NCBI GenBank assembly: GCA_017983515.1
Contig: JAGOBF010000019.1
Span: forward strand, 1 to 56,580
DNA: 56,580 bases
Reading direction: 5' to 3'
DNA from: Promineifilum sp.
Lineage (GTDB): Bacteria > Chloroflexota > Anaerolineae > Promineifilales > Promineifilaceae
A model generated the notes under the pieces. The model worked only from the letters and a program-made list of their open reading frames with translations, made no database searches and had not been told where the DNA came from. Shown in pieces: positions 35,059 through 45,361 of this stretch (positions are counted from its first letter, which is position 1; every line of letters starts with the position of its first letter). The position numbers were made by a program, and so were the translations under genes.

Positions 35059-36285
35059 TCAGGGTTGCAGATCGTCTGTGAAGCGAATGAGGGCCTGCCC
35101 CAGCGGCGTCAGCGCCCCTTGCGGGACATCATACAAATTGCCCGTCGGGTAAGCGCCTTCATCGTAGAGGCTGTACCAGAAGGCGTATTGCACCAGACGG
35201 CCTCCATCGGCCGCCAGCCCGTTTTCGCCGGTAGCGGTCAGGAAATAGGTGAAGGTCTCGGTCAGATAATTTTGTACCAACGTCGGTGGAAAGCCATAGT
35301 CCTGGGGCAACAAGATGCCAAACTCGGTAACAGCCAGCGGCCTGTCGCCGTAGCCGTTGGCCGCCATCCAGTCGCGAAAAGCCGTCACATACATTTTCAC
35401 CAGTTCCACGTCACCATGATCGGCGATCTCGTAGAGCTGTCCGGTGGTGGCCTCCATGCCCGGCGGGATGTCGATCCCCCAGCTATCCTTCTCTTCGCGC
35501 AGGATGAACAAATGCACCGACCATAGATCGGCCGGCAACGGCTCACCATACCGCTCTTGATAGATTCGCAATACGTCATCGAGATAGGCCAAGCGCAACG
35601 GCGTCGGCAGGGCGATGCCGCCGGCTCCGATGCGCGCCGCCGGGTCGCGCGCGCGGATGTAGGTGTAGATATCGTGATAAGCCTCGGCATATTCCGCGGC
35701 CGTCGCGTTGTCCTGCCAGATGACATCCGGTTCGTTGCCGATGAGCCAGAAGGAGCCGGGGTGGGCCGCAAGCGTCTGGGCGATCAGCCAGCGATTGGCC
35801 GGCCACTGCATCGCTTTCTCGACCTGGCCCAGCCGCACTGTCTGCCAGACGGACAGATCCGGCACAGGGGGCAGTTCGGGCCACACGCGCCAGAATACGA
35901 AGTGGCGGGAGCGCAAGCCCAGAGCCGCCGCCGGGGCAACGTCCGCCAACGCTCCCGCCAGGCCGATGCGCTCCAGAGCCGCCGACCGGCTCGCCGTGAG
36001 AGTAGGGATGATGGGCGCGACGCCGGCCGTCGGCTGGACAGGCAATCTGGTAGCGGCGGCAGTCGCCGTCCCATCGGGCAAAGGCTGCGGCGTGCGCGTT
36101 GGCACAATCGGTTCCGGAGTGGCAGTGGGTTGGACGGCCGCCGGCCGGCAACCGGCCGCGCTCGCCAAAATTAACAACGCCAGCCCGGCAACAAACAAGC
36201 GGCGGCATCGTATCCTTATCCTGGGCAAGCGATTCATTGCGCGGCTACTAAATAGAGGAAAGAGCGGGGTTCGCGCAGGAAACAC
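35059..36285 (-). CDS. Glycosidase-like TIM-barrel lipoprotein
   Basis: The product of about 408 residues has a lipobox (LILASAAGC) near residue 45 and a Thr/Pro linker to about residue 90. A barrel-like domain follows with WLIGNEPDVIWQDN and LAVTEFGILLPQDYG. In clan A glycosidases such NEP and TEFG glutamates are acid/base and nucleophile, so a sugar-cleaving or sugar-binding role is likely. The substrate is unknown. I take the GTG at 36285, where GGGAGG lies eight bases upstream. An ATG 48 bases inside (36237) would give a shorter signal peptide. No carbohydrate-binding module is seen. Confidence 0.65.
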   Translation of the reverse strand: MFPARTPLFPLFSSRAMNRLPRIRIRCRRLFVAGLALLILASAAGCRPAAVQPTATPEPIVPTRTPQPLPDGTATAAATRLPVQPTAGVAPIIPTLTASRSAALERIGLAGALADVAPAAALGLRSRHFVFWRVWPELPPVPDLSVWQTVRLGQVEKAMQWPANRWLIAQTLAAHPGSFWLIGNEPDVIWQDNATAAEYAEAYHDIYTYIRARDPAARIGAGGIALPTPLRLAYLDDVLRIYQERYGEPLPADLWSVHLFILREEKDSWGIDIPPGMEATTGQLYEIADHGDVELVKMYVTAFRDWMAANGYGDRPLAVTEFGILLPQDYGFPPTLVQNYLTETFTYFLTATGENGLAADGGRLVQYAFWYSLYDEGAYPTGNLYDVPQGALTPLGQALIRFTDDLQP

Positions 36286-36339
36286 CGCTCCTTCCTCCCA
36301 ACAATCGGGATTGGAATCAGGTGAAAAAACCTGTCAGGG

Positions 36340-37752
36340 TCAATCGGCGAGATCCTTGACGTCTTCGGCGGCCACAACGGCGGCCGCTTCCGTCGGCTTC
36401 GGCTGGTGAATGACCACACGAGTGGTCACTTGTTCGGCGATGTCGCGCGTACCCTTGACGTTTAACTGATCGAACAGGAACTCGAACTGCTCCTGCAGCA
36501 CGCCGCCGATCTCGGCCAGACGTGATTCATCCAGATTCCACCACTGGGCCTTGAAGGGGCCGATGGCGCGTTTGCGAGCCGAATAGAGGCTCTGCTCGTC
36601 TGTCTTGCCCGCTTTCCATTCGTCCTTGTGGTGCTCGCGCAGATAGCCATAGGCCTCTTCGACGACCTCTTGCGGCAGATAGTCAAATACGATGTTCTGG
36701 AAGTTCGTCGCCAGATGAATCTCGACCGTGCCGATCTCCGGGAACTTGTTGAAAGCGCTCGGCGGCAAGGTCGAAGCGCCGTGCTGCACCGCGCCGCCCA
36801 TTCCGTAAACCTCGCGAGCCGCCTGGCTCAGTTCGCGCAATGTGTCGAAGTCCACCTTCACTTGCGCCAGCGTGCCATCAGGCAGTACCACGCCGCCGTG
36901 GCTCGTGCCGGTCTGGACGGAGATCTTGGAGATACCGGGCAGTCCTTGGGCCAGTTCCCGGCGATAGCCCTGCATGAAGGCGTGGAGTTCTTCGACGGTC
37001 GAATTCTTGTGCCCCACCTCGCCGATCTCGCCACCTAGAGAGATAGTGATGCCTTCCGGCTCGATCTGGCGCACGTATTCGGTCAGGCGGGCACAGAGCG
37101 TGTAGTTGGTGTTCTGTTGCTCATCGAGCGTCGCATAGCTCAGATCGACCAACGTCGAGGTATCGATGTCGATGTTATAGAAGCCGGCGGCGACAGCCTC
37201 GTCCATCAGATCCTTAACGGCCTGGACTTCGCTGTCGCCATCGCTCTTGTAGCGGGCGGCCGAAATCTGGAAGTGATCGCCCTGGATGAAGACCGGCCCG
37301 CGATAGCCTTCCTTGATGGCCGCGGCCAGTACGCTGGTGGTGTACTCTATTGGCCGTTGGCCCGTGTAGCCAATCTCGCTGCGAGCGATTTCGAACAGCA
37401 TCGCGCCCACATTATACTTGTTGGCGGCGCGGAAGACGGCGCGCGACGAGTTGTAGTTCATGGCGCGAATGTTCATCGCCGGGACGGTGAAGGTGGCCGG
37501 CACGTCGCCCCGGCCGATAGCCATATACAGTTGGTGAATCGACGACGGATAAATGCCCAACCCCTGAGCGATCTCCCAGATCAACCAGCGGGCGGTGTCA
37601 CGAACGAGACCGTCGCCGAACACGGCCGTTTGAATCAGGCCATCAATCTTTTCGCGCAGCGCTGGTTCGTCGCGCACGGTGACGATCTCGCGCTCAACGG
37701 TGACGGCGCCATCGAGGTGGCGCAGTAACTCGTCAATGGAATTAAGTTTCAT
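36340..37752 (-). CDS. Class II (zinc) aldolase, long form
   Basis: The 470-residue protein is a class II fructose-bisphosphate aldolase-type enzyme. Metal and substrate motifs are FIQGDHFQ (about 153-160), ISLGGEIGEVG, SVQTGTSHGGVVLPDGT and GAVQHGASTLP. An N-terminal extension of about 90 residues and a long C-terminal part make it much longer than the usual ~300-residue enzyme. I infer cleavage of fructose-1,6-bisphosphate, or a related ketose bisphosphate, to triose phosphates. AAGGAG nine bases before the ATG fixes the start. Together with the fbp gene it would serve glycolysis and gluconeogenesis. Confidence 0.75.
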   Translation of the reverse strand: MKLNSIDELLRHLDGAVTVEREIVTVRDEPALREKIDGLIQTAVFGDGLVRDTARWLIWEIAQGLGIYPSSIHQLYMAIGRGDVPATFTVPAMNIRAMNYNSSRAVFRAANKYNVGAMLFEIARSEIGYTGQRPIEYTTSVLAAAIKEGYRGPVFIQGDHFQISAARYKSDGDSEVQAVKDLMDEAVAAGFYNIDIDTSTLVDLSYATLDEQQNTNYTLCARLTEYVRQIEPEGITISLGGEIGEVGHKNSTVEELHAFMQGYRRELAQGLPGISKISVQTGTSHGGVVLPDGTLAQVKVDFDTLRELSQAAREVYGMGGAVQHGASTLPPSAFNKFPEIGTVEIHLATNFQNIVFDYLPQEVVEEAYGYLREHHKDEWKAGKTDEQSLYSARKRAIGPFKAQWWNLDESRLAEIGGVLQEQFEFLFDQLNVKGTRDIAEQVTTRVVIHQPKPTEAAAVVAAEDVKDLAD

Positions 37753-37920
37753 GTTATCAATCTCCTTGTGGATTATGCTATCAACATGCAGATATAGACC
37801 GCACGGCTAGTCTGATGGGGGAGCCAACGCGGCCGGTTAGGCAGTTCCATACTACCGCAAGAATAGCACACTCCAGCCTGATGAGGCAGGAGCATTAGCA
37901 TCTGTTCCAGGTGATCAATG

Positions 37921-38478
37921 TCACGTCCCGCGTTCAAATCCCTTCGATTCGCCGCCGGCGGTCATGGAGTAGACGTAAAACGGCCCGGTCTCGTCCTCGC
38001 TTTCTTTTTCAAACGTCATGCCGATGCCTTCGGCGACGCCGATCGACGCCGCATTTTCTGGGTCGATCAGGCATATCAGGCGCGTTAGGCCCAGTTGCCC
38101 GAAGGCATAATCACGGATACCCCGCGCCGCTTCCGTGCCCAGCCCCTGCCGCCAATACGCTTTGGCGATCATGTAGGCGATCTCAACTTCATCCTGCCCG
38201 TCAATGGTCCAGGGCAACAAACCACAGCGGCCGATGAATGTGCCTGTCGCCTTGTGAATCGTCGCCCAAAGGCCCAACTCCGGGTGTCGCGGGTGGCCGT
38301 TGAGAAACCACTCCAGTTCCTCTTTAGTCTCCTCGTAGGTCAAGGTGCGATCGACCGATACACCTTCCGGCGGAAAGTAGCGCCGCATTTCGGGGTCGCG
38401 ATAGAGAGCATAAAGGGCATCGAGGTCATCGGGGACGAAACGGCGAAGGAGGAGGCGGTCAGTTTCAAGGATATTCAT
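37921..38478 (-). CDS. GNAT acetyltransferase, RimJ/RimL-like
   Basis: The 185-residue enzyme should move an acetyl group from acetyl-CoA to an amine. It starts with NILETDRLLLRRFVPDDLDAL, the typical RimJ/RimL opening, and has IGRCGLLPW, EIAYMIAKAYWRQGLGTEAARGI (the acetyl-CoA loop, Q-x-x-G-x-G/A type) and the C-terminal NAASIGVAEGIGM. Substrate unknown. I use the ATG at 38478. A TTG nine bases upstream would add three residues. It follows the DUF4177-like gene by 16 bases and is probably co-transcribed with it. Confidence 0.88.
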   Translation of the reverse strand: MNILETDRLLLRRFVPDDLDALYALYRDPEMRRYFPPEGVSVDRTLTYEETKEELEWFLNGHPRHPELGLWATIHKATGTFIGRCGLLPWTIDGQDEVEIAYMIAKAYWRQGLGTEAARGIRDYAFGQLGLTRLICLIDPENAASIGVAEGIGMTFEKESEDETGPFYVYSMTAGGESKGFERGT

Positions 38479-38494
38479 GGCTATCAAAGTCCCT

Positions 38495-38722
38495 CTACTT
38501 GAGACGGCGCTTGAAGATCAAACGCGGCAAGCCGTCATGTAAGCAAACATCAGTCACCAGCTCCCACCCTTCGCGCGACATGTAGGCCAGCATCGTCACG
38601 TCACTCTGGAAGGTATCGAGCTGATCGGCTGATTCAAGCAGTGATTGCAAGTCCGCTTGCAACCACAACGTCCACCAGTTACTCGCTTCTTCTACGGCAA
38701 TGACATACTCCCAGCGTTTCAT
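38495..38722 (-). CDS. Small DUF4177-like protein
   Basis: The 75-residue protein begins MKRWEYVIAVEE and ends with a GWELVTDVCLHDGLPRLIFKR stretch (cut here), the pattern of small DUF4177-type proteins. Their function is unknown. The conserved Trp-Glu-Tyr and Gly-Trp-Glu-Leu-Val blocks support a real gene. It runs divergently from the alaS promoter region and upstream of the GNAT gene. Confidence 0.7.
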   Translation of the reverse strand: MKRWEYVIAVEEASNWWTLWLQADLQSLLESADQLDTFQSDVTMLAYMSREGWELVTDVCLHDGLPRLIFKRRLK

Positions 38723-38806
38723 GCCGGTGATTGTCGCACATCGATTAGATACTTACGACCAGACGGAAAAATTCATAATGCACGTCTATTGCGACTTAAT
38801 TGCCGA

Positions 38807-38835
38807 TTGACGACGGCTGCTTCCTCTGCTATAGT
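38807..38835 (+). promoter_or_regulatory. Promoter of the alaS attenuator
   Basis: TTGACG (38807-38812), 17 bases, TATAGT (38830-38835). Transcription should start six to eight bases later, at 38841-38843. That is the ATG of the leader peptide, so no leader ahead of it is possible. Confidence 0.8.
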
Positions 38836-38841
38836 TCCTCC

Positions 38842-38898
38842 ATGTTGAATTCGCCGTTCAAGCACCTGCCATTCGCCGCCGCCGCCCAGACAACCTAG
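38842..38898 (+). CDS. Alanine leader peptide of alaS
   Basis: An 18-codon frame runs from ATG 38842 to TAG 38896-38898 and reads M-L-N-S-P-F-K-H-L-P-F followed by AAAA and QTT. The four alanines are consecutive GCC codons (38875-38886). The frame begins at the predicted transcription start, so it would be translated as a leaderless message. It lies immediately upstream of the alternative hairpins and the terminator, in front of an alanine-tRNA ligase. I therefore interpret it as the translated sensor of a transcription attenuator: scarce Ala-tRNA would stall the ribosome on the GCC run. Confidence 0.75.
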   Translation: MLNSPFKHLPFAAAAQTT

Positions 38899-38958
38899 TC
38901 TGGTCGGAATCGTTGCTTGACGCGAACACAACCTAAGCGAAACGGCAACCGCCAGACT
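38886..38958 (+). promoter_or_regulatory. Antiterminator/pre-emptor segments of the alaS attenuator
   Basis: CCAGAC (38886-38891) pairs with GTCTGG (38898-38903) around a six-base loop. The longer AGTCTGG-T-CGG (38897-38907) pairs instead with CCG-CCAGACT (38949-38958), ten pairs with one bulged T. The second pairing uses the left arm of the terminator and so prevents it. The segment positions fit a ribosome stalled on alanine codons (first pairing hidden, antiterminator free) versus one at the TAG (38897-38903 hidden, terminator forms). Confidence 0.7.
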
Positions 38959-38983
38959 GTATCACTCAGTCTGGCGGTTTTTT
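38947..38983 (+). terminator. Intrinsic terminator inside the alaS leader
   Basis: AACCGCCAGACT (38947-38958) pairs with AGTCTGGCGGTT (38968-38979) across a nine-base loop, 12 pairs, and the second arm leads into TTTTTT (38978-38983). It would end transcription about 80 bases before alaS unless the antiterminator forms. Confidence 0.85.
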
Positions 38984-39063
38984 GTTTGTGCCGCCGGACC
39001 CGGCGGGTCTTGAGAGACCTGTCAAGTCTATAAGTTATCTGCTAAAATTCGCCCGGAGCAATT

Positions 39064-41763
<2,700 letters not shown>

Positions 41764-41795
41764 CCCAGATCGGGCACAATCTACTGCATGGACTC

Positions 41796-42983
41796 ATGTC
41801 GCTGAGCGTACTCCCCATCGACCCGGCCGATACCTATCATTCGGTTCGGGATCGCCTGCTCCGGCTGGGTCGCGGGCGCACCGTCCTGGTCATGCCCGAA
41901 GGTTCCGCGCCGCTGAGCGCGATCGATCTCGTCCTGCTGCGCCGCTTGGCCGACCGCGAACGAATTGAGGTGGGGCTGATCGCCTCGGACAGGCAATTTT
42001 CGCGCCAGGCGCGGGCCCTCGGCTTGCCGACTTTCGCCAATCTGACGCTGGCCGAACATTATCGGCCCGGCTGGTGGCGCGCCGGCCGTCGCGCGGAGCG
42101 GATGGGCTTTGCGCCCGGTGAGGATCATCGTCCCTGGGATCGCGACGTCGCCCGGGCGCTGGAATCCCCGACTGCCGCGGGCCGGCGTCGGCTATTGCGA
42201 CTGATCGCCCTGTTGGCGAGCGTTGTCGTGTTGAGCCTACTGGCCATCGCTGGCCTCTACGCCCTGCCCCGGGCCGAGATCACCGTTCGCCCGGCCACGC
42301 TCCCGGCCCAGGTGATACTTGACCTGCGAGCCGACCCGAGTCTGGACGCCCCGTCGGGCGAGGCGGTCCCGGTGCGCGCGATCGAGCATACGCTGGAGTG
42401 GGAGGCCGTTGGGGTCACGACAAGCGACGCCACGACCGACGCCCAGCGTATCAAGTCCCAGGCGCTGCAGGGCATCGGCGCGGCCGCGGCCGGCTACCTG
42501 GCCGCCCGGCTCGATGCGGGGGAGATGCTCGTTCCCACTTCAATCCGCGTCGAGATCATCGATGAGACGGTTGAGCGAACCGGCCAACAGACAACGCTCT
42601 TGCTGCGCGCGGCGCTGTCCGGCACGGCGGTGGCCTCGGCCGGCGTCAACGAGCTCGCTTATCGCGAGTTGAGCGCGGCCTTGCCCGCCGCCTATACCGC
42701 CGATCCCGCCACGTTACGGGTGCAGATGGAACCGCCCAACGGGCAACTGCCGGACCACTTTCAGATGACGGCCCGCGCCACCGGCCGGGCGACGGTCGAT
42801 ACCCACGCGCTGGCCCGGACGTTGGCCGGACAACCCATGAACGAAGCCGCCCGCTACCTGTCGGCCACGATTCCGCTGGCCGAGCCGCCGGCATTCGAGA
42901 TGTGGCCGGCTTGGTGGCGGGGCGCGTTTCGCGGTAGATTGCCCCTGCGCGCCGAGCGTATAACGGTCGAGGTAGTTCCCTGA
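41796..42983 (+). CDS. Membrane-anchored protein of unknown function between alaS and ruvX
   Basis: The 395-residue protein has three parts. An N-terminal ~120-residue domain resembles a nucleotide-hydrolase-like Rossmann fold without its motifs (RTVLVMPEGSAPLSAIDLVLLRRLADRERIEVGL). A single membrane span follows near 133-152. A C-terminal ~240-residue beta-rich part begins RAEITVRPATLPAQ. Similar-looking Chloroflexi proteins are sometimes labelled baseplate J-like, which I cannot confirm and do not adopt. It begins 32 bases after alaS and probably shares its message. No catalytic motif is visible. Confidence 0.6.
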   Translation: MSLSVLPIDPADTYHSVRDRLLRLGRGRTVLVMPEGSAPLSAIDLVLLRRLADRERIEVGLIASDRQFSRQARALGLPTFANLTLAEHYRPGWWRAGRRAERMGFAPGEDHRPWDRDVARALESPTAAGRRRLLRLIALLASVVVLSLLAIAGLYALPRAEITVRPATLPAQVILDLRADPSLDAPSGEAVPVRAIEHTLEWEAVGVTTSDATTDAQRIKSQALQGIGAAAAGYLAARLDAGEMLVPTSIRVEIIDETVERTGQQTTLLLRAALSGTAVASAGVNELAYRELSAALPAAYTADPATLRVQMEPPNGQLPDHFQMTARATGRATVDTHALARTLAGQPMNEAARYLSATIPLAEPPAFEMWPAWWRGAFRGRLPLRAERITVEVVP

Positions 42984-43091
42984 GAGACGGGATAGAACTC
43001 GTATGATAGCCCAAGCGTAGGGAAACCATTCAGCCCCGTCGGACGTCCTGGAACATAATAGGAATGGCTGTAAATCGCATCGGCTGACAAT

Positions 43092-43544
43092 ATGACAACG
43101 ACTACTGACCATCCGGGGCGGATCATGGCGCTGGATCTGGGCGAAAAGCGCATCGGCATCGCCATCAGCGATCCCACCCGCACCATCGCCTCGCCCCACT
43201 CCATCCTGAAACGCACATCGCGCGCCGGCGATTTTGCCCACTACGCTCAACTCATCAACGAGCAACGGATTACCCTGCTCGTCGTCGGCCTGCCCATCAC
43301 CCTGGGGGGCCAGGAAGGGCAGCGGGCCGCCTGGGTGCGCGACTACGCCGAGGACCTGCGCGATCAGATCGACATCTCCATCGTGTTTTGGGACGAAAGC
43401 CTATCCACGGTCGAGGCCACGGCCGCACTGCATGCCCAGGGACAACGCGGCCGCAAGGTGAAGGCGCGCGTGGACGCCGTGGCCGCAACGTTGATCCTGC
43501 AATCTTATCTGGATGCGCAACTGGGAGAGGCGCCCTATGGCTGA
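43092..43544 (+). CDS. ruvX: Putative Holliday junction resolvase / pre-16S rRNA nuclease
   Basis: The 150-residue RuvX/YqgF protein has the RNase H-like fold: MALDLGEKRIGIAISDP (12-28, catalytic Asp), LLVVGLPITLGGQEGQRA, VFWDESLSTVEATAAL (about 98-113, catalytic Glu-Ser) and KARVDAVAATLILQSYLD (the DAVAA Asp). YqgF trims 16S rRNA 5' ends in E. coli. It precedes mltG with an overlap (ATG of mltG inside its end), a common arrangement in bacteria. It lies about 110 bases after the membrane gene. Confidence 0.93.
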   Translation: MTTTTDHPGRIMALDLGEKRIGIAISDPTRTIASPHSILKRTSRAGDFAHYAQLINEQRITLLVVGLPITLGGQEGQRAAWVRDYAEDLRDQIDISIVFWDESLSTVEATAALHAQGQRGRKVKARVDAVAATLILQSYLDAQLGEAPYG

Positions 43545-44721
43545 CGAGGCCGGCACGAACCGGGTCTCGCCGCTGGGCTGTGTGCTGCGCCTGCTGCTGG
43601 TGGGCTTCATTCTGGCCGCTGCTGGAGGAGCCGGATTGATCTTCTACCGCACATGGCTTGGCGAAGGACTGGATCGCGGTGCCGTCAACCCCGCTCTCAG
43701 CCAAACGCAACGCCTCTACCTGGAATACTACCTGACTGAGCACGCCCCGGAGTTGGCACAGGCCGCCGGCGAGGGCACCGAACCTCAAGCGTTCACCGTT
43801 TCGCCGGGCGAAGGCGCGGCGGACATTGCCGAGAATCTTCGGGCGGCCGGCCTGATCAGCAACACGGAGTTGTTCCTCAATTACGTGACGTACTATGGCC
43901 TGGACGGTGGTCTTGTGACTGGACAATATACGCTCGATCCCCGACAGACCATTCCCCAACTGGTCGAGGCCCTCGGCTCGCGCGGCGCGCGCGCCCTGGA
44001 ACTGAGTTTCCTACCCGGCTGGCGCAGCGAGGAGATGGCTAACTACCTGCGCGTGGTCACTCCCGCCCAAATCGATGCCGACAGCTTTTTGAGCATCGTC
44101 CACAATCCGGGAGCGGGCAACCTGGGAGCCTTCACTTTCCTGTCATCTATTCCCGCCGGGTCGACGCTGGAGGGCTACTTGTTTCCCGGGCCTTATCCCA
44201 TCGAATCGACGACCGACAGCGTAGGGCTGGTGCGGCTCATGCTGACGGCGTTCGACCGGGAAGTGACGCCGGCCTTGCGTCAAGCCTTCGGCGCGCAGGG
44301 CCTGACATTACGCGAGGCGCTCATCATTGCCTCCATCATCGAGAAGGAGGCGACCCTGCCCGAAGAAAAGCCGCTGATGGCCGCCGTCTTTCTCAATCGT
44401 CTGCGAGTCGGGATGCCCATGCAGGCCGACCCGACGGTTCAGTACGCGCTGGGCTACGACGAAGCAAGCGGCGCGTGGTGGAAGTCGCCGCTGGATGCGG
44501 TCGATCTGACCATCGAGTCACCCTATAACACCTACCAGGTAAGCGGGCTGCCGCCCGGCCCGATCTCCAACCCCGGCCTGGCCTCGCTGGCCGCCGTCGC
44601 CAATCCTGCGGCCGTCGATTACCTGTTTTTCGTCCTCGACTGCACCGCCGCCACGCCCGGCCAACACCTTTTCAGTGTCACTTATGAAGAGCACCTCGTC
44701 AATGTGGAACGCTGCCGCTAG
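43537..44721 (+). CDS. mltG: Endolytic transglycosylase MltG
   Basis: MltG cuts nascent peptidoglycan glycan strands to set their length. I start at the ATG 43537 (MADEAGTNR), with GGGAGAGG eight bases upstream, overlapping ruvX by eight bases. The 394 residues have a membrane helix at about 18-38, a LysM-like segment (AFTVSPGEGAADIAENLRAAGLI, about 85-107) and the YceG domain. It holds EGYLFPGPY (about 211-219) with the catalytic Glu, ASIIEKEA, VFLNRLRVGMPMQADPTVQYALG and SPYNTYQVSGLPPGPISNPG. The 3' end overlaps the next gene's start. Confidence 0.93.
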   Translation: MADEAGTNRVSPLGCVLRLLLVGFILAAAGGAGLIFYRTWLGEGLDRGAVNPALSQTQRLYLEYYLTEHAPELAQAAGEGTEPQAFTVSPGEGAADIAENLRAAGLISNTELFLNYVTYYGLDGGLVTGQYTLDPRQTIPQLVEALGSRGARALELSFLPGWRSEEMANYLRVVTPAQIDADSFLSIVHNPGAGNLGAFTFLSSIPAGSTLEGYLFPGPYPIESTTDSVGLVRLMLTAFDREVTPALRQAFGAQGLTLREALIIASIIEKEATLPEEKPLMAAVFLNRLRVGMPMQADPTVQYALGYDEASGAWWKSPLDAVDLTIESPYNTYQVSGLPPGPISNPGLASLAAVANPAAVDYLFFVLDCTAATPGQHLFSVTYEEHLVNVERCR

Positions 44722-45295
44722 GCTGCTGCTGGTGGCGTTAGCGGCCCTGGCGGCCGTCGGTTGTGCGTCGGTTGATCCGGTCGTCAAGATCGGCCTGGTC
44801 GCCCCGTTCGAGGGCCGCCACCGGGCGATTGGCTACGATGCCATCTATAGCGCGCGGATGGCCGTGCGCGAGATCAATGCTGCCGGCGGAATCGGGGGGT
44901 ATCGCGTGACCCTGGTGGCGCTCGACGACCGGGCGGATATAGAGTTGGCCCGGCAGGCGGCGGCGTCGCTGGTTGGCGATCCGGGCGTGGTCGCCGTCGT
45001 CGGTCATTACGTGACCAGTGCTACCGAAATTGCCGCGCCGATCTACGCCGAGGGCGGGCTGCCGCTGCTGGCGATGGGCGCGCCACCGTTCATGCCAACT
45101 GACCCGGCCACTGTGCCGCCGGAATTTCTGGCGGCCTACGCGGCCCTCACACCATTCGATGAAGTCGCCGGCCCGTTTGCCGGCCCTACCTACGACGCCT
45201 TCGGATTATTGCGCGCAGCCTTAGCAAAGGCTGAGGAAAGCACAGGCAGGATCACGCGGGCCTCTGTCCAAGAGGCGCTGGGTGGATTAGAATAG
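44684..45295 (+). CDS. Shortened periplasmic-binding-protein lipoprotein
   Basis: The 203-residue product has a signal peptide with lipobox (AAVGC) near residue 26. It then shows a branched-chain amino-acid-binding (Peripla_BP) N-terminal lobe: VKIGLVAPFEGRHRAIGYD, AVREINAAGGIGGYRVTLVALDD and VVAVVGHYVTSATEIAAPIYAEGGLPLLAMGA. From there it passes directly to the C-terminal end of that family (PTYDAFGLLRAALAKAEESTG...RASVQEALGG). The central ~150 residues of a normal 350-400-residue binding protein are absent. It may be an internally deleted gene or a small binding protein. No permease or ATPase gene is adjacent. ATG 44684 overlaps mltG. Starts at 44675 and 44702 are possible. Confidence 0.6.
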   Translation: MKSTSSMWNAAARLLLVALAALAAVGCASVDPVVKIGLVAPFEGRHRAIGYDAIYSARMAVREINAAGGIGGYRVTLVALDDRADIELARQAAASLVGDPGVVAVVGHYVTSATEIAAPIYAEGGLPLLAMGAPPFMPTDPATVPPEFLAAYAALTPFDEVAGPFAGPTYDAFGLLRAALAKAEESTGRITRASVQEALGGLE

Positions 45296-45361
45296 CGAAG
45301 CATCACGGGCGACGCGGCTCAACCGTGGCGAACCGTCTCTTAATTATTCCGAGAATAAATC

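Noticed and set aside
37930..37945. GTTCAAATCC, like a tRNA T-loop
   Set aside because: It lies in the C-terminal codons of the GNAT gene and no acceptor or anticodon stem can be drawn around it.
38991..39006. CCGCC/GGCGG stem before alaS
   Set aside because: Only five pairs with no T-run. It may be incidental and is not needed for the attenuator model.
38842..39063. T-box riboswitch for alaS
   Set aside because: No T-box sequence, specifier loop with long stem I, or matching antiterminator bulge is visible. The leader is too short and instead fits a peptide attenuator.
41796..42983. Phage baseplate J protein
   Set aside because: The protein is flanked by housekeeping genes, there are no other phage genes, and it has a membrane span. 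A phage origin is not supported.
43000..43091. Promoter before ruvX
   Set aside because: TATGAT and CATAAT boxes occur but no -35 lies at an acceptable distance.
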